Shown here: piece by piece, positions 10,880-22,000 of the stretch
Numbering within the stretch: position 1 is the first letter of the stretch
Layout: the number at the start of each line of letters is the position of its first letter
NCBI GenBank assembly: GCA_000708835.1
Contig: DF236996.1
Span: forward strand, 92,397 to 156,396
Source of the DNA: Klebsormidium nitens
Lineage: Eukaryota > Streptophyta > Klebsormidiophyceae > Klebsormidiales > Klebsormidiaceae
Reading direction: 5' to 3'
Length of the DNA stretch: 64,000 nucleotides
Notes under the pieces: generated by a model
The model's database searches: none
What the model was told of the DNA's origin: nothing
Seen by the model: only the letters and a program-made list of their open reading frames with translations
Translations under genes and position numbers: made by a program

Positions 10880-12894
10880 GGAGAAGGGGGGCCCTACATT
10901 ATTTGGGGCCTTTTTAGCTGGGTGCTAATTCTTTAACCCAACTAGGAATGTCTGAGACCTGTGGCCCTAAAAACGAGATGCTATGTTCTTGAGGTGACGG
11001 AAAGCGCAGCGCCAGGGTGGTTGCTTACACTAGCTGAAGAAGGTTTGGGAGAAAAGTAGACCTATCGAAGGAAAGCATGTCTGCGAGGAGGCTTCAATGT
11101 TACTGGTATGGGACAGTGGAGTTCAATGGAGGCTTGTAGCTACATTCTAGTTAGGGACAGCAAATATCAAAGTTAATGCGAGGCTTTGATGTTTTTGATT
11201 AGCAGATAGACGCTTCTTATTAAGGAGAGCAATGGCATCGGATCTTACAAAGGGCACCTGAAGTGAAGCACTTGCCAGAAGCGCAGGTGCTCTTTGAGAG
11301 CAGTGCCGCAGCTCGTTATTTGATTGTTATATAAGTACTGTAGGCTTAAGGCAGGGTCAGTACAGGAGTGTAGTAGACAATTCTCTGGTGCAAATTAGCA
11401 CATAGATCAGGGATAGAATGATAATCCAGAAATAATGATACTATGTTGGGCAGAACAGGATAAACCTCACCAAAGGTAAGCCGGCGAAGTTATCACCTTG
11501 TTCTCTTCGCTCGTTTCTGGATTGGCAGCCAGAAACGATGCCTCTTTCGTACGCATTTTAGCTCACTCTAGCTGCCAGACAGCCTTACAAACAGTGCGGA
11601 AAGACCGACAGTTCGAGATAACTTGCAGCAGCCACTCTAATTTCTCTATCCTTTCACAGCCCTCACTCAATAGGAGCACCATTGCTGCAATTCGAGTCCG
11701 GAATTCCAAAAGACAATGATCATCTGGCCAATCACCATGTGGAATCCCCTTGTCTCAGAGCAGATGGCGTAAGTCTTGACGCCTTACGGAGAACTTAGCA
11801 GATTGTATCAGTAGATGAATCAGCGTGTGCTCCACGTAATTCAGGAAGCAGAAAATGAGGCAACCGTTGCCCAACAATCATGCAGTCGAACTGATATATT
11901 TGTGTGCCATGTATTCGCATGATCAAACTTCAGACAGGCGACGACTTGGGTCTGATCGACCATTTTCGCGAAGTAATCCTTCCTTTCAATTGTGCATGCA
12001 AATACCAGGTCGTTGCCATGATGACATGCATGCACTGTCGGATATGGTCACGTCGATCAGAGCTAGTGATATTGTTATATCGTTACGGGCTCAGCAGGCC
12101 ACAAGTTCCATTATATATGAAGCCCAAATTTTCTGGCAGATTATCCAGTCACAACGGAAAGTCAACCATTGTTTACATGGAAAGGAATCCGATCAAGGTG
12201 CTTTAGCAAACTCTTCGTACGTATACGTATGCAGAAGCTGAGACTAGGTATATGATGGCTCTGGCCAGGCTCCGACATGCTCAATACTTGACACCTACTT
12301 TAGTGATTGTCCTTTTCGAAGCGTGACTCAAATCTACCCGTACCATTTGTCCGGTTGGGCAACAATATTATTCTTTGACTTGCCCAAAATCCTGAATATT
12401 AGCATGCACATGCATGTGAGCCTAGCCGTGCGGGCCATTGTCACACGTACTTCAACGTGCAGGCGCCATGCGGCGGCCCATATGGATTTGACAATTTGAA
12501 TCCACTACTCATTCAGTTTTCAAACAAGAAAGAGCACCACATGCCCTCATATAATCAACCTTCAAGGCCCGTGACAGCATGCACCGTGACGGCACCCGCA
12601 CTCAGCAATCCGTTGCAACTACTTTCACAATAACTTAGCTAGATGAATGGTGGCCGTTTTTCTTCTTGAAACTCAAAAGGTAAAAGGTGCGCTTCGTCGA
12701 GCTCGAGCGCAACGTTGCTTTTGACCTCAAAATGGATAACTTAACTGAAAGCAAGCTCATCTGACGACCGCAATAACTCCCCTTATGCCCACGGCCCACT
12801 TGCCGAACCGGCCAATGCGGACGCCCTTCCATCGCAACCCAATCTCAAACATTTATGTTACTGCTATTTTGCAGGTTTCGCACCCAGATCCAGA
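10880..12894. other. Intergenic region, no gene recognised
   Basis: It separates two convergent genes. Just after the bestrophin stop there is a GGGGCC...GGCCTTTTTAGC stretch. Further on the DNA becomes AT-richer, with TGCATG-like words (around 12400). The short frames present match no family and show no exon-like splice borders. Confidence 0.5.
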
Positions 12895-15629
12895 TTAAGG
12901 GCTCGGCCCCGCTGCCGCAAGGGCTGGGGCAGGCGCGCCCGCGTCCGCGGACACGGGGAAGAATTGGACGGGAGCGTCTGCGGGGGCGTCCGCAGGAGTC
13001 TCCTCGTCGGAGGGAGTGCCCGGGTCTTGTTGGATGACGTTCTGCAGATAGTCGTACGTGCAGCACTGGTTGTCGCAGCACTTTTGACCGGTGCCGCAGC
13101 AGAACTGGCTGCCCTTGACGAAGTTCTGGCAGATGATCGGCTTGTTGAACGGGCACGCTGCAGGGGGGGCAATAGACGCGATTGGCAGGCATGATCTCAG
13201 TTGTAAGAGGATTCAGGTACGTGTACGATGTGAGTGTCAGAAAGGTGGCAAATGATGGCTTGTCATACCAGCGCGCTGCAAGAAGTGGTGGTTTGTGGTC
13301 AAGAGCTCATGTAGTGTAGCAGAACGATGGGCGCAAGAAGGGTTACCAAGAGGGTTGGAAGCTGATTTTCACGGAAACGAGAGGGTATCCAAGCAAAATT
13401 TGGAGATGGTGTGCCGCAGCTTGCGGTACTGGATAAGGGATCGGCTTCCTGCTGAAGAACGGTATGAAAGTCTGGGTTGTCCAATGGCTGCATCTTCCGT
13501 GATTGCTTGTACGCTCATGAGCTAAACGGCATGAGGCGGACAATCGACAAGGTGATGTGCAGGCCCCTTTTAACGGGCCAAGGGCCGAGACGGAGAAACC
13601 TTTGAACATCTGGGACTGCGCGAACTGGGCGATCTCAGCAGGAATTGTCAGGGCCTATGGGAGACGGCTTTTCGGAGTATGAGCACCCCGGCACAGAGAG
13701 ATTTGCTTTCCCACTGCTCATAACAATCAACTGTGAGCAGCCTGCAATCAATTGGGGAAAACAGTAAGTTTGTCTGACGGCCCTTGCCAGAGCGGAGGTC
13801 CTGGGGGCGGAAACGAGTATAGACGTGGAGACGCGTCAGCGAGACTTCGTCAGCACTTACGTGAGCGGGCTTTCCGGGTGGTGCAGCACTGATTGTTGCA
13901 GCAGGTCTCGCCCGTGGCACAGCAGTAGGCGCCACGGCCGGTTGTCAGGAAGCACTGCTTGGGGTTGCTGGCAGGGCATGGCTCCTGCAATCAAGGGCGT
14001 TCCTAAATCAGACTATCTAAACTTGAAGCCAACCGTGAGTACGAGACTCTTTTCTCTTGAATCTGTTGTCTCTTGACCCGTCGCTCCCAAATGTGGGGGC
14101 CATTGCCTTCATATCAAGGAGCTTTACAGGGCGCCTGGATGGGAAAGACTTATATTGACTTCAGTTTCGACTTTCTTCCTGTCATGATGGCTCGACAAGT
14201 CATGGTGGGCAGAAAGCCACGTAGCGTGTCTGCTGAAATTTCTCCGGATGATCATCGATGCTATGACGCCCTCCCTTTTCTGCTCAATGCGGAGGCGGAG
14301 CAAGACACCGGTGTAGGCGAAATGAAATACCGTCTCCTTCATGCTTGGGTTCCCTGGACCTTGTGTAAGGACCACAACAGAAGTGTATGCATCGATCTCA
14401 GAAACTTCGAGGGGAACGTCTTCTATTTGTCTTCTGCTGCTTCCTCAGCAGAGATGAACACTAACGGCGGTCACGAGAGATGGTGAAAATGTGGTGATAC
14501 ATCCGAAGCAGACATGAGAGGACGCAGCGCTCATTTGAGTAGAAGCAGGAAGGAAACGGAGTCGCACTTGGGGCGCGGGGGGGATGCAGACGTTGCCACC
14601 GCATGCCTCTCCTTGCTTGCAGCAGAACACTTCTTGGGCATCAAGCGTGTAGCACAGCTTGGGGCTGGCGTCGGGACAACCAGGGAAGCCAGCGGGGACG
14701 GGCTTCGTTATTGGGACAACGGGGCAGCACTTATTGGGGCCTCCATCATCGCAGCACTGCAAAAGGGAGACATTAACTTGCTAAAGAAGCGCGGGTATGC
14801 TCAGATCTTCAAACAAGGAAGGAAGGGACAGCACGTGTGGGGCCCCGCTTTCAGAGCAGAAGTGCAGAGAATGCAGGGAAACAACGTATAAGAACTGTTG
14901 GTTAAAGGCGCAACAGAGTCTCAGCTGTGACCCGCCAAATACTCAAATGTGCTCCTGTTGTTGAAGCGGAAAATATCAGCGAAGGTACGCGAGAGGGGAA
15001 AAAAAACTGCTCTCAGCAAGCCACAGAAGGTGCCCTAAGTTAGCAAGCTGAAACCAACGAGGCCTTTAAAAGGCCCCGGGAACATCCATAAGGCCTCAGA
15101 TTGACGTCCTTCAGATTGTTCGGATCCGGATGCAAGCCCAATGCAGATGCAAGCAAACGTTCACCCCTCGTTCCACTATACCATTCTGTTAAGCTGTACG
15201 TCCATAACACCCGCTCCTCATGATTGACTCGAGCTGAACCGAATTCGCAGACCCACAGACCTGCAATTCTGTGGCCCAACAAACTTTCCATGTCCTTGAC
15301 CAACTGCTCACCGTGAACCCTGCGCTGCAGCAGTACCCCCCCTCAGGCCCAATGCAGATATTGCCGGTAATGCTCCCGGCAATGCACGGCTGGGGGGCAC
15401 TGGTGGGCATACTGGTCACTAGGTCGGACCCCACTGCTAGGCTGCGGCCCTCCTTTGCAATTGATGAATAATTGTTTCGCCGAATGAACGCCACACCGGG
15501 CCGTTGGATGGGCTCCCAATACTCAGTGGGGGGAGCTGAGGTCCGGAGAGTTTGGGCCACCGCATGGGGGAGAGTTGTGAGGAGGACCACCAGAGAGAGA
15601 ACGGCAAGGGTTTGAAGCTGGCGGGCCAT
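12895..15629 (-). CDS. Secreted protein of double-cysteine modules (4 exons)
   Basis: Minus-strand exons, 5' to 3': 15312-15629, 14568-14756, 13861-13984 and 12895-13157. Splice borders are GT/AG, phases join without a break, and the product is 297 residues ending in TAA. Residues 1-25 (MARQLQTLAVLSLVVLLTTL...) are a typical signal peptide. An in-frame ATG 16 codons upstream exists, but this one puts the hydrophobic core in the right place. Four cysteine modules follow, close to C-x7-C-x9-CC-x5-CC-x3-CC; the last two read CPASNPKQC...CCATGETCCNNQCC and CPFNKPIIC...CCGTGQKCCDNQCC. The spacing recalls small disulfide-rich secreted domains (granulin-like), but I do not recognise the exact family. 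The C-terminus is rich in Ala and Pro with TPADAPADAP, possibly an O-glycosylated tail. Likely extracellular or cell-wall; function unknown. Confidence 0.8.
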
Positions 15630-17895
15630 CCTGCAAAGGTGGTCAGAGTGGATTGGGGCTTTGTAAGGAAAGGACAAGGTCTGACCTCAGAGACTGGTTA
15701 GGAGTTAAGTAGTTAGAAGTGTCATGCCAACCGGCAAAGACGGGGTGAGAAATGTTGACTCTGGGAGCCCCGAAGGAGGACCTGACGTTTGAGTTCAAGG
15801 TCTAAAACAAGGCTTACTCCTTGAAATGTGTTGAGGTGAACATGCGAACGGAAGAAGGCTTACTGCAGGCAGGTGAGTCGTTTGGAGGCTTTGGCGTGTC
15901 AACATTCAAGAGACACGGGAGCCATGTTTCATTCGTTCAAACGGAGTGCGCTATCATGTATTTATCTTGATAACAAGAAACCCATAGGGCGTTACTTTAT
16001 TGCTCAGATAATCAACCACAACAATGCTGCTAGTGCCAAGGCAGACTTAAATGGTGAACCCTCAAACAGCTGATCTAGATTGTCGTCTGAATCGCTACTT
16101 TGACAACACAATCAGCGACCCATGACTAAGAGCATTTGCTGCCTGATGAAATTTCCAACCAATCCTACATCTAATATCTTCTAAAAGCACAAGAAGCATT
16201 ATGCGAAAACTGCCGAGGTTAGGTTTTTGTAGACATCGTTCACGAAACATAAGCAGATTCTTTAAAGTTGTTCACTGTTGAGCTTGCAAGGTCAGATCTG
16301 CCTCAAGTGTCAGACTGCATACCAAATGCAAAACAGCAAGCTAGCTGGCCGGCTAGGATGTCCTAGGCTTGGTCAAAGTAACCCAGGGACGCCATTCTTT
16401 TGTAAAGTGTCGTCTGCACTTGTCTAAATACAAACAAGGGTACTCAGTCACAAACATCGGTACAGATCTAGTTTGGGCTCAGGACTCTTCGTAGGGGCTT
16501 GGTAGAATAGTTTGATAGGGACTTGGGATGTTAAGCAGCAGCATTGTAGTCAGCTTTCCAGATGAGGGAGGTAAGGGACGCCAGCTACATGTCAGTTGCT
16601 CTGTCGACCATTTGGGATCCACTGGGAAAAATCAAGTGACATTCCCTTAGCGCCGCCGGAAAATGTACATCAGAGCAGTTTCAAAACTCAATCATACTTT
16701 GGCTGGAGTGGTGTTGGCGTCCTGATTTTTCTTTACTCAGGCTTTGAGACCCTTCATTGTTACCTGCTTCAAGAGCTTAATAGAAAGGTTCATCAGGCAC
16801 TGTGAGCTCACCTGCAGACACAATGTCGAAACAGGGACCTCCTATGCGATATGTCGTACTTGCTGTAACCAACTCAATGCTGATTTTTTGCTCCCTCTTC
16901 CTCACAGACGACCTCCTCTCGCACCGCCACCGCTTAAACAAACGCAAGCATGCCGTTGATCCCAATACTAAACTTTGGATGACTTAAGCAACAAAGATAC
17001 AGCATGAACCAATGCTGACCAAACTTGTCAGAAACCCTTTCTTCTCTGACCAGCAGGCTTTCCGTGTGCTCTGACGGCCAGCACCCTTGAAAAGCTACCT
17101 CTGCAGAAGAAGCTTGTCAAACTCTGCTTGGCACCCCTCGTCTCGCAGCGCCCTCTTCGATGACACGTTCAGCCTTCGAGTTTGAACAGGACTTTGATCA
17201 CGTTGCCATTGCCATTTTGCCATTGGCCATTGGCCCCATTGCCCATTGGACTCGGAACTTTGACAGTCCTCAGACGGTACCGACTCGTCGGACGTACCGT
17301 CAGTACACTTCAAAGTAGGTAGGTACCTAGTAGGTATGCACCGGCCAGTACCTTTTGCACGTGTACTGTGAGTGCCGTACGCTGCTTCGTACGGGGTGAT
17401 CCCTTGCGTGCCACATGGCGGCAGCTAGGATACTATGCAGCCATCCATGGTTCTCGGTCACGCTTGACAGGGGTCGGCAAAAGCGGGCCCAAACCACTGA
17501 GCGTGGGGGTGGAATTCAAAAGCCGACCGAAACGAGAAGTACCCGGCTGAAAGCCGGCCCATACTTGGAGGGGCGGGGGGGAATGGCCGACACCACCTTT
17601 AGAAGCCGACTGGAAGCCAAAGTACCCGGCTTGAAGCCGACCCCGTCGATTATGCCGACCCCTGGGCGGATTATAGATTATGATTTAAATTTACATGGTT
17701 TATATTTGAACAATGGGCACCGCGGCGCACACACACTACACGACAAGCGCACCAACTTGTACCGACCGTCTCGATTGCCGAACGACGATTGATTGCCGGT
17801 ACAGATTGCGGCCAGATCACCGTCGTGGTGGACAAGAAACGCGGTGTGCGTGACGTTTAACCGGTACCTTTCACGTGCCCTTAATTAACGGAGTA
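15630..17895. other. Upstream region of the cysteine-module gene, no gene recognised
   Basis: No exon-like frame is recognised. From about 17270 the DNA becomes rich in GTAC/TACCG words. Around 17500-17660 it holds repeats of AAGTACCCGGCT and GAAGCCGACC. It lies upstream of both divergently transcribed genes (the minus gene starting at 15629 and the plus gene starting at 19075). Confidence 0.5.
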
Positions 17896-18520
17896 CCGTA
17901 GAGACATTGCCATTCGCACCAACATTGGTGCGAATACTTGTTTTCTAAAGTTCTGGCATTTCGCACCAGCTTATGGGATAGTTATTATTTTTTCGCACTG
18001 AGCCCATTTTACAGTGTTTTAGGCCTGTTTTGCACCTTTCGATGCTGGTTTTCGATTTCTTTTCAATTCGCGTTTTCGCACCAAGCCAAGATCTTAATTT
18101 TGATTTTTTTGCAATGGCCTAGAATGGATTATTTTAGTGCGAATGTCTCTACGGTAGACCTACCCACGGCCCACGGTAACAAAATCGGGACCCGAACATT
18201 ACATACCTACTACCGGTATGCGGGACTCGCCGTCAAGTTGTACCGGCACAAGGGGGCTTCAAGAATCAAGACTCATGAGAACTCGCGAGGGGAACGAACT
18301 CGATGATTGAGAACGTGCGACAGAAAATCTGGATACCACCACGTGTGAAGAGCTGAACAGTACCGCGAGGACTCCGGTAGATCCTATTGATAACACCGTA
18401 ACGATAAACACGCTTGATAATTGCTCATAGCGGACCATTGGTGCCAACCAAATTTGGACCGAGGACTGGACGGTACAAAAGTTACCCCACGTACCGTACA
18501 GGGCATTTCAGTTGGTACCG
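17270..18520. promoter_or_regulatory. GTAC-rich region upstream of the beta-helix gene
   Basis: By hand count there are about 20 GTAC words in about 1,250 bp, against roughly 5 expected by chance, many as GGTACC or GTACCG. GTAC is the core bound by SBP-domain regulators (SPL proteins, and CRR1 in the copper response of Chlamydomonas). The cluster sits 0.5-1.8 kb upstream of the ATG at 19075. A regulatory role is inference; the enrichment itself is visible. Confidence 0.35.
17896..18154. mobile_element. MITE-like element with TA target duplication
   Basis: The element starts CCGTAGAGACATT and ends with the inverse, AATGTCTCTACGG. A TA dinucleotide lies directly outside each end (17894-17895 and 18155-18156). 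Just inside the left end is a near-perfect palindrome, ATTCGCACCAA-CA-TTGGTGCGAAT (17912-17935), and TTCGCAC words recur at about 17959, 17993 and 18073. The interior is much more AT-rich than the surroundings and has no long ORF. TA duplication with short inverted ends suggests a non-autonomous Tc1/mariner- or Harbinger-type element; the superfamily is inference. Confidence 0.7.
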
Positions 18521-19074
18521 CTCCTGGATTTGACTTTCGCACTGCGCAGCCTACGACTCTGGCCCTGGCCGGGTTGCCAAGTCCAACGTGCTGAACCGCT
18601 GATGTCACATTGTGATCCCAATGTCAACAATCTGAAGAAGGCGGCAGCTGGCTTTGCAATGCGGTGGTAGCAAGCCTAGCTAGGAGAGGGGGAGTCCGAA
18701 AGACCCTCACGCCTTGTAATAGGTACTACAGTATCAGGGCAAGGAGGGGTGACTTCACTTTCAGGGAGCATCTCAACATCGCTGTGGAGAAAAAGATTAT
18801 GTCTCCATAGTCAGCACCAGCTAAGATAGAAAAGAAAGGAGCTGGTTGGAGCAGCTGTTGTGCTGAAGACTCAAGGAAGGAGACTCTCGTTTGCATCTGT
18901 GTTGTGGATGTTGATGTTGTTGATGGTGTAAAGGTGGCTTTGAGTGACACAAGGAGACGCTTTGGCTGCCACTTCCTGTTTGTATCCACACAGCCACAGA
19001 CCGAGTTCAAGCTGGTAGCCTGTCTCAGAACCACTGAGCTGAAGGGGGACTGCAGCAGCCCGACTGCTGCTACC

Positions 19075-22000
19075 ATGGGCGGCGGTCACTGGCCCGGGGT
19101 CAAAGTATGGACAATGTGGATATTCCTGGCAGGTCTTGCTGCAGGTAAACTATCATTTCTTGTTCCATGAGGCCACAGCATTCCGCCACATTAGATCTTG
19201 CATTGGAAATGTTGTCAAGAGAACCAGAAGACTTGGAATAGGTCATCCATCTGGAAGGTTTGACCCGCTGGAGCAACCATATTATTGTATCTGGATTACA
19301 TACAAGTTGACAGTGTTAACAGTTGGAAATTTTTTGGTCAGATTTCCACAAATGCTGATATGAATTGCACAAGGTGAAGACTTGGAAAGTTTTGAAACAT
19401 GTCCATATCTCAAAATGAGCTTTTGTTTGATCAGCAGCCCTGACCATCAAGGTCATCAAAGACTTGGCCACTATTTGTTCAGGTCTCTTCTGAACCTGAG
19501 ATCCACTCAAACGTCCAGATGCTTTAGATGGCGCCAGAAACGAAGATCTCTGGCCTGTATGTTCCCTGCGCCTTTTGCCTCCTTTCAACTATGCTCTAAA
19601 GGGCTCACTCTAAGTTCCTTTGGCAGCAAACCTGTAAGGTTTGTTCATGGATCTGCAATCAGAAGGCTAGCCTCCAAGGTGGATCTTTAGCTCATCGGGC
19701 TCCTTTATGTCCCTTCTTCACCAGATTAAAATGCAAGGCACATCCCGGACTTCTTCAATAAGTACCAACCCCTGTATTATGGAGTCCATCTTTTTCCTCA
19801 GAACCTGTTGAGTGTTGCAACCACAGTCAATAGTCTACACACATCCTGAAACCTGCAATGCTGTACCATACGATCTTGCTTTGGTTCAGCACTACACTCA
19901 GTCACAGCACAGGACTTTACTGGACCCGCGGTTTTCAGCTCAGCAGCTAGTGGGAGAACGCCGCTTTTTGACTTGATAATCCACAGCACCAATAACTGCA
20001 CACAATTTCACCTTCACACCACCTTTTCAGGGTGCAATACTGCCTTCATGGGCCGATATTTGAATGTACTTGGATCACACGTTCCATCAAGCAGGCAATT
20101 TCAGGCCGTCTTGGAGCTGCCACAAATTCCACCTTTGGGCAGACTTTGAAGATTCTCTTGACAATGATGACAACTTCTGTCACGCTTGCAACCAAAGGTT
20201 TTTGCTTGGTTGACACTGCCTGCTTGTCTGTAAGACCAATAGCAAGGGGCTTCCGGCCCCTAGCTGAAGGGGTTGGTTGATGACTTGGTTCCTGTTTAAG
20301 GACCTGTCAAATGCTTTTGCTGTAGTCACTCTTGAACTTCACCCAGCACTGTCTGTCAGTGCAACGCTGTTGTCTGATACACTCATTGCTTGACCCTGGC
20401 TGATAGGTCGAACTCAAGCTCTGAATCGGGAGGCTACTCAGCTTACGCAAAGATCTCTCACTATGGATTCCGGCACAACTCTGTAAGAGAAGTCAGGAGT
20501 ACCACTGCAGCGTTCCCTTTGCTGTGCTTGTAAACTCTGCAAAAAACACCAATTGTATCGAAAGTGACTATTTGCCTCATTGTCAGGGTGTCACTTAAAT
20601 GCTCTTGCTGCACTTGTCCAACTGCCACTTGCATATGCAAGACAGTTACAATAGTTGACAAACTCATATCACCTCTGAACTCGACTGCCCCTTAGTGCAG
20701 GTGTCACGCAAGCAGCCCCTGTGACTGACTGCAACAACCTGGCGGCTGAAATATCGGCAGCAGGGGCGGGAGGAACCGTCGAGATCCAGGGTATCCTCCC
20801 CTGCAGTTCCCCCATAACGATTGGCAGCAGTGTGACGTTGGCCGGAGTCTCTAGCAATGCAGCCAACGACGGATTCGACGGCCAGGCCATGACACAACTC
20901 TTCGTCGTTCAGGGGTCTGGAACGCAGGTTAACTTCAATTTCCTGACACTTACAAACGCGAAGGTGAGGCGCACACTTCTGTATCCACCTTTTTCAAACC
21001 ATTTCAATGGAGGGGCAAGAAGGTGGTGGACGAAGGAGGCTGCTTTTATATTTGCATGTTTGGAAGAGAATGTTACAATGTAGTTCTACTGAATACTACT
21101 TGAGTACCCCAATTTCCCTCTGCCTTGGATGATAAAGCTGGTGTCTTCTTGAAGTGTTAAGGACATTGCTGCCATCTGATGGTCCTTGAAAGCATGGCTT
21201 TCTTTTGACCATGACAAGCGCAACACTGTCATCATCGCACAGTCAGTACTGCTTACAAATGGAGCACATGCACCCATTCCCAGAGAACACCGTTTCCACT
21301 GACAGGGCAGAGCTTCATGAAAGTGCTTGCAGGCGGAGACCTCAGACCTGATTCGCAGGAGGGGAGGGGGTCTCGCACCTGCACAAGCTCTTAGTGTATG
21401 CAACTTACTCACATCACCTTCTTGCCTCGTACAGACCAATGCGCAGGGTGGTGCGGTTTTGGTCAACTCGGCGGCCTCGGCTTCCTTCTCCAACTTTGTC
21501 ATCAGCAACTGCGTTGTGGTAAGTCATCTTGCCGAAATCTTTCTGTGACCTTGCCCAAGAGGGAAGTTGCGTCTTGCTTTGACGTCCACATCGCTCTTCC
21601 TTCGCTTGAAGTGATATTTCAGATTTGCAGCCGTTCCATTCAATACCATAGGTAGGCACAAGGCGCCATGCTGTGTCCACACCATCTAGCATATCCTCAT
21701 TTCTACCCTAGAAAAGAACGACGCTTGAGCGCTTCTTCGGGTTCAAAGTTTCATTTGTCGCCAGTTTTCTTTCATAGCTTCTGTGAAACGGTTTGAAATG
21801 CAGAGCATCCGGAACTCCTTACTCAGCCTTGGAGGATTATGCACTCCTCACTGTGGACAGCCTTGGTCGTGGGCCAATGACCAGGCTGCTGACATGGACA
21901 TCTTTCAGCCAAACAATCTTTGCATCCGTCTGTATTTTGTTACAGAACACTGGTTTTGCTGGAGCGGCCGTGTTCATTGGAGGTTCAGCCTCGTTTTCCG

